Source of the DNA: Methanolobus sp. UBA118
GTDB taxonomy: Archaea > Halobacteriota > Methanosarcinia > Methanosarcinales > Methanosarcinaceae
NCBI GenBank assembly: GCA_002508635.1
Contig: DACO01000066.1
Span: forward strand, 1 to 8,799
Direction: 5' to 3'
DNA: 8,799 bases
In this document: positions 5,845 through 8,799 of the stretch, piece by piece
Layout: the number at the start of each line of letters is the position of its first letter
How positions within the stretch are numbered: the stretch's first letter is position 1
Program-made: the position numbers and the translations under genes
Notes under the pieces: model-generated
Told to the model about the DNA's origin: nothing
Seen by the model: only the letters and a program-made list of their open reading frames with translations
Databases searched by the model: none

Positions 5845-6579
5845 GTGGAAAAATATAACCTGGAAAAAATCGTTGTGAACGCTATGAGAAAAACAGTCGC
5901 ATGGGGCATCACCGGTGCCGGACATTTCCTTACATCCAGTTTTAAGGTGTTCGACCAGATAAAAAAGGAACATGATATCAGAGTGAACACTTTTCTTTCC
6001 AGTGCAGCCGAAGAGGTTGTCAGGATGTACGGGCTTGAAAAAGAGCTGGAAAAAATATCCTGCGGGGAATACCTGGAAGAAATCTTTCCAGAAACACAGC
6101 AGGGCAAGAGCTGGCCTAAAACCGGTCGTTTCCTGCTTGACAAATATGATGCGCTTTTTGTGACTCCCGCCACATCCAATACCGTATCAAAAATAGCAAG
6201 CGGTACTGCAGACTCACTTGTCAGCAATGCCGTGGCACAGGCTGTAAAGGGGAGTGTGCCCGTCTATGTGGTACCTGTGGACATTGCAGGAGTTGTGGTA
6301 TCAGAACTTCCCTTCGGGATTGACAGGGAAATTTGCCGCAAATGTGATCCATGCCCTCCGCGGGAAGCATGTCCAAACGAGGCCATCGCTAATCAGATAG
6401 ACCTGCTGAAATGCAGCGGATGCGGCATATGCAAGGAACTATGTGAGTTCGATGCTATCAAGGGTGGACCTGTTACACTGAAAGTAAGGGACATAGATGC
6501 AAGAAATGTTGAAATGGTAAGGGAACTTGAAGGAATAACTGTTCTCGAGCAACCTGAAGACATATTAAACCTTCTTTGA
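5845..6579 (+). CDS. dmrX: Dihydromethanopterin reductase DmrX (iron-sulfur flavoprotein)
   Basis: A 244-residue fusion of a flavoprotein domain and a two-cluster ferredoxin domain. The flavoprotein part has the nucleotide-binding loop G21-I-T-G-A-G-H27 and the segment T107-P-A-T-S-N-T-V-S-K-I, as in the UbiX/DmrB family. The ferredoxin part has C164-x2-C167-x2-C170-x5-C176-P and C190-x2-C193-x2-C196-x3-C200, enough for two [4Fe-4S] clusters. The Methanosarcina mazei homologue DmrX reduces dihydromethanopterin to tetrahydromethanopterin, the last step in making the active C1 carrier. The start is uncertain: the GTG at 5845 follows the DUF447 stop by eight bases with a poor ribosome site, while the ATG at 5884 would begin right at MRKTVAWG, the usual N-terminus of this family. 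Last gene of the operon; its final 15 bases overlap the convergent PHP gene. Confidence 0.9.
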   Translation: MEKYNLEKIVVNAMRKTVAWGITGAGHFLTSSFKVFDQIKKEHDIRVNTFLSSAAEEVVRMYGLEKELEKISCGEYLEEIFPETQQGKSWPKTGRFLLDKYDALFVTPATSNTVSKIASGTADSLVSNAVAQAVKGSVPVYVVPVDIAGVVVSELPFGIDREICRKCDPCPPREACPNEAIANQIDLLKCSGCGICKELCEFDAIKGGPVTLKVRDIDARNVEMVRELEGITVLEQPEDILNLL

Positions 6580-7263
6580 GCGATGTGATCTTCTGGATCT
6601 TCTAAGCCGGGTCTTTGCCTTTTTTAAGTGACCTGCAAACATCTGCTTTACAACATATGAAGCCGGGGTCAGACGTCCACCGGCACTTGTCCTGCCTGCA
6701 CGAATGGCATCCAGAACTGCATCCACGCTTCGTTCAGAGGCATCTATTTCCGCATATGACCTGCCGACCATACGGGCTTCATGTGCGTCGCTTCCTCCAA
6801 CATGGGGCAGACCAAGCTCATCCGCAACTTTTTTTGCCTTATTATTCGGTCCCTTTGTCATGCAGCGGGAGTTCAAGACCTCTACAGCATCCGCATCAAG
6901 GCCCTTCAGATAGCCTATACCATGGGAAGTTACCTTGTAAGGATGTGGAATCACGACTACAGCACCCTGTTCATGCGCTATTCTGATAGTCTCTTCAGGA
7001 CTTAAGCCCGGTTCTATCTTTTCCTTAACACCTAAAACCAGTATGTGTCCTTTTGATGAGCTGACCTCCACACCAGGGATAACAATCTGTTCGGAGCCGA
7101 TCTCAAGCGCCCTTCTGGCACACTCAAGACCACCTTCAATGGAATCATGGTCACATATTGCAAATCCGTCCAGACCGTTCTTTGCAGCATATTCCAGTAT
7201 TTTATCATGCTCTGCATAGCTGTCCTTGGAAAAAACAGAATGAACATGGAGATCGAATCGCAT
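6565..7263 (-). CDS. PHP-domain metal-dependent phosphoesterase (TrpH/YciV-like)
   Basis: A 232-residue PHP protein. The metal-binding motifs are all present: D4-L-H6-V-H8-S, C37-D-H39-D40, P63-G-V-E66-V, G71-H72, H107-P and S158-D159-A-H161. Such proteins hydrolyse phosphoesters with two or three metal ions; the E. coli relative removes nucleotides from 3',5'-bisphosphates and short RNAs. The substrate here is unknown. The last 20 residues are an unusual strongly basic tail (RLRRSRRSHRSKKV), encoded partly by a short direct repeat (GATCTTCT twice at 6587-6603), and could bind nucleic acid. The ATG at 7261-7263 has no purine-rich ribosome site, while a TATA-like element lies about 27 bases upstream, so the mRNA may be leaderless. 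Lies downstream of hflX on the same strand, but 203 bases away. The 3' end overlaps dmrX by 15 bases. Confidence 0.92.
   Translation of the reverse strand: MRFDLHVHSVFSKDSYAEHDKILEYAAKNGLDGFAICDHDSIEGGLECARRALEIGSEQIVIPGVEVSSSKGHILVLGVKEKIEPGLSPEETIRIAHEQGAVVVIPHPYKVTSHGIGYLKGLDADAVEVLNSRCMTKGPNNKAKKVADELGLPHVGGSDAHEARMVGRSYAEIDASERSVDAVLDAIRAGRTSAGGRLTPASYVVKQMFAGHLKKAKTRLRRSRRSHRSKKV
6615..6625 (+). terminator. Possible T-run terminator of the dmrX operon
   Basis: A run of six T (6620-6625) after GTCTTTGCC lies about 40 bases beyond the dmrX stop codon, inside the opposing PHP gene. It is the only obvious U-rich plus-strand stop signal near the operon's end. No clear hairpin precedes it. 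Confidence 0.3.
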
Positions 7264-7285
7264 AGGAGAATCTAAGGGCTGAGAG

Positions 7286-7303
7286 CTTATAAGGATTTTT
7301 ATG
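7286..7303 (-). promoter_or_regulatory. TATA-like promoter element of the PHP gene
   Basis: The minus strand reads CATAAAAATCC then CTTATAAG, centred about 27 to 37 bases before the PHP start codon. Initiation at the usual distance would fall at or just before the ATG, fitting the absence of a ribosome site. The same AT-rich patch could drive plus-strand transcription beginning near 7315-7326, at the start of the candidate RNA. Confidence 0.35.
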
Positions 7304-7325
7304 GAGGATTAGTAGAAAAGTAGTG

Positions 7326-7405
7326 GCGAACGGGAAAATAGAAGTTTGTGGTTGGTTGGGTGGTTGGATAGGATTGGTGGTACATTAGAGAAGTTACCCG
7401 TTCGC
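7326..7405 (+). ncRNA. Candidate structured RNA: 9-bp closing stem around a G-rich (G-quadruplex-like) core
   Basis: GCGAACGGG (7326-7334) and CCCGTTCGC (7397-7405) are perfect inverse copies that could close an 80-base RNA. Between them, 7350-7380 contains eight GG or GGG runs separated by one to three bases, mostly TT, a two-tetrad quadruplex pattern close to that of the thrombin-binding aptamer. The G-rich patch stands out in an AT-rich gap. Strand is assumed plus because the G-run strand would fold and TATA-like sequences lie about 25-35 bases upstream. Alternatives are a minus-strand 3'-UTR/terminator structure of hflX, or a DNA element. The rest of the 7264-7466 gap shows no gene. Confidence 0.4.
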
Positions 7406-7466
7406 ATGTTTACAAACAACTTTATCGTATTTATATGTTACGTATACCGGAAACTTATATAATTTA

Positions 7467-8723
7467 TCACTGATTTACTTTTTTTCCTGTAAAAGATTTT
7501 GCTTTGCTAATGATACTTTCTCTGGCTTCGAGGTCAATATTTATCGAATCGTCGTAATCAACATTGTGAACAACACCTTCATCGAACAACCAGGAGAGCG
7601 TGGACATACCCTCTTCGGACAGGGGCAGAGAAAGCTGCACACGATCCCACTCTGGTAAATGCCTGCGTATTTCCTGCTTTAATGCATCAATTCCAAAACC
7701 TGTTTTTGCGGAAACTGCCACAGGATTCGGTGCAAGGTATCCAAGACTGAGCATGCGGTCATCCAGTTCTTCTTCCGTGAGCAGGTCGGCTTTATTGAAA
7801 ACTGTTATTATCTCCACTTCCTGCAACTGCTCCCACATTGTCTCATGGCTCACGGAGAGTTTACGATGTATAGTTTCCACGGGCTCACTGCAATCCACCA
7901 CAAGGAGAACAATATCCGCAAAGAAAATCTCATTGAGAGTGGAACGGAAGGCATCCACCATCCAGTGTGGCAGATCCTCTATAAAACCCACCGTATCAGT
8001 CAGCAGGACCTCCCTGCCCTGAACTGTCAAGGACCTTGTCGTGGGAACGAGGGTTGTGAACAGCATATTCCTTACGGTCTTGCTTTCATCAACAAGCATA
8101 TTGAACAGGGTGCTTTTGCCGGCATTGGTATAACCTGCCAGGGCTACAAGTGAAAAGCCCTTCGAGTGGCGAAAAGTGCGCAGGGAATCCCTGTCACGGT
8201 CCACATCCCTGAGCTCATCCTTTATACGTGCTATGCGATTCTTAACATCCTGTGCATAGGAATCCTCATAACCTCCAAGACCCATAAAACCAGGGCGCTC
8301 TTCCTTTTTCAGTATAGATACTATTGCCCTGGCCTTTGGCAGTTCATATTCCAGTCTCGCAAGCTCGACCTGTAGTTTTGAGCGGTGTGTTGTGGCACGG
8401 CTTGCAAATATCTCCAGAATAAGCTGGAACTTATCGATTACCTCACAGCGACATATCTCGGATATGTTGTAGACCTGCATTGTACTGAGCTGATTATAAA
8501 AGATGATCTTGTCAGCTTCCACATCCTGAACAAGCTGGGCAAGCTCCTCCACTTTTCCACTTCCGACCTGGTACTTGGGATCAGGATGTCTTGTCTGTGT
8601 AAGTTCAGAGACCACGGTATAACCTGCGGACCCTGCCAGCTCTTCAAGCTCCCTTAAGCGAAGTTCGTTATCATGGTCCTCGCTGCGGGGATCGTTCCTT
8701 TTAACAAGAATAGCACGTTTCAT
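7467..8723 (-). CDS. hflX: HflX-type ribosome-associated GTPase
   Basis: A 418-residue GTPase of the HflX family, which binds the large ribosomal subunit and in bacteria splits stalled ribosomes and aids heat recovery. The N-terminal domain has the G54-S-G-K-V-E-E-L61 motif, followed by a long helical linker (about 112-185) and the G domain: G1 G197-Y-T-N-A-G-K-S204, G2 around T223-T224, G3 D243-T-V-G246, G4 N310-K-A-D313, G5 S338-A-K340. A C-terminal domain covers about 360-418. The glycine-rich linker reads R143-P-G-F-M-G-L-G-G-Y instead of the bacterial GPGETQLE type. I chose the ATG at 8721-8723 (MKRAILVKR), where family similarity begins; the frame stays open to the window edge, but those 25 extra codons do not look like HflX. 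No clear ribosome site is visible. Confidence 0.93.
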   Translation of the reverse strand: MKRAILVKRNDPRSEDHDNELRLRELEELAGSAGYTVVSELTQTRHPDPKYQVGSGKVEELAQLVQDVEADKIIFYNQLSTMQVYNISEICRCEVIDKFQLILEIFASRATTHRSKLQVELARLEYELPKARAIVSILKKEERPGFMGLGGYEDSYAQDVKNRIARIKDELRDVDRDRDSLRTFRHSKGFSLVALAGYTNAGKSTLFNMLVDESKTVRNMLFTTLVPTTRSLTVQGREVLLTDTVGFIEDLPHWMVDAFRSTLNEIFFADIVLLVVDCSEPVETIHRKLSVSHETMWEQLQEVEIITVFNKADLLTEEELDDRMLSLGYLAPNPVAVSAKTGFGIDALKQEIRRHLPEWDRVQLSLPLSEEGMSTLSWLFDEGVVHNVDYDDSINIDLEARESIISKAKSFTGKKVNQ

Positions 8724-8799
8724 GATATAACAACAATATGTTTGTTTACCTGATATTGAATTCCCTGAGCAGAAGATTCCTTGCACTGAGAGATACATG

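Noticed and set aside
7323..7388. A 21-codon GTG-started small frame across the G-rich element, encoding a Gly/Trp-rich hydrophobic peptide.
   Set aside because: The nearest GGAGG is 15 bases upstream, too far for normal initiation, and the Gly/Trp content simply follows from the GGT/TGG repeats.
8724..8798. A possible 25-codon N-terminal extension of HflX reaching an ATG at the window edge.
   Set aside because: The extension is Cys/Tyr/Ser-rich and unlike HflX, whose recognisable sequence begins at MKRAILVKR; the extension's own upstream signals are outside the window.
1..8799. Search for CRISPR arrays, insertion sequences, integrases or defence-system genes.
   Set aside because: No repeat-spacer pattern, transposase, recombinase or toxin/nuclease island was visible; all large frames fit core methanogen families.

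Overview
The window looks like chromosomal DNA of a methanogenic archaeon, most likely a member of the Methanosarcinales (family Methanosarcinaceae). The reasons are a methanogenesis-marker-9 protein with its eight C-terminal cysteines, a dihydromethanopterin reductase of the DmrX type known from Methanosarcina, an archaeal stand-alone FMN glutamate synthase domain, TATA-box-like promoters, Shine-Dalgarno sites of the GGAGGT type and oligo-T terminators. I see no insertion sequence, integrase, CRISPR array, rRNA or convincing tRNA.

Layout. 1-121: no supported gene; a T-run terminator for the next gene on the minus strand. 122-673 (-): six-helix UPF0016/TMEM165 (GDT1) membrane protein, probably a Mn2+/Ca2+ exporter. 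674-1053: a 380-base divergent intergenic region with two TATA-like elements and several inverted repeats. 1054-2646 (+): archaeal glutamate synthase FMN-domain protein, closed by a strong hairpin plus T-tract terminator. 2704-2910 (-): 68-residue zinc-ribbon protein with a textbook ribosome site and a palindrome in its promoter region. 3138-6579 (+): a tight four-gene operon. 6565-7263 (-): PHP-domain phosphoesterase whose 3' end overlaps the operon's last gene by 15 bases. 7264-7466: a gene-free stretch with a G-rich candidate structured RNA closed by a 9-bp inverted repeat. 7467-8723 (-): HflX GTPase.

The operon is the functional centre. It holds a TIM-barrel protein fused to the marker-9 eight-cysteine domain, a CitG-like (triphosphoribosyl-dephospho-CoA synthase family) protein, a DUF447 flavin-barrel protein and DmrX, the iron-sulfur flavoprotein that reduces dihydromethanopterin to tetrahydromethanopterin. 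The spacings are 18 bases, a 1-base overlap and 8 bases. Because DmrX makes the last step of tetrahydromethanopterin (H4MPT/H4SPT) formation, the other three are plausible cofactor-pathway genes. I propose that the CitG-like protein forms the alpha-ribosyl-phosphate linkage of methanopterin or acts on a related ribosyl donor; this is inference.

The strongest leads are this operon, especially the unassigned CitG-like and marker-9 proteins, and the G-rich RNA candidate between the PHP and hflX genes.
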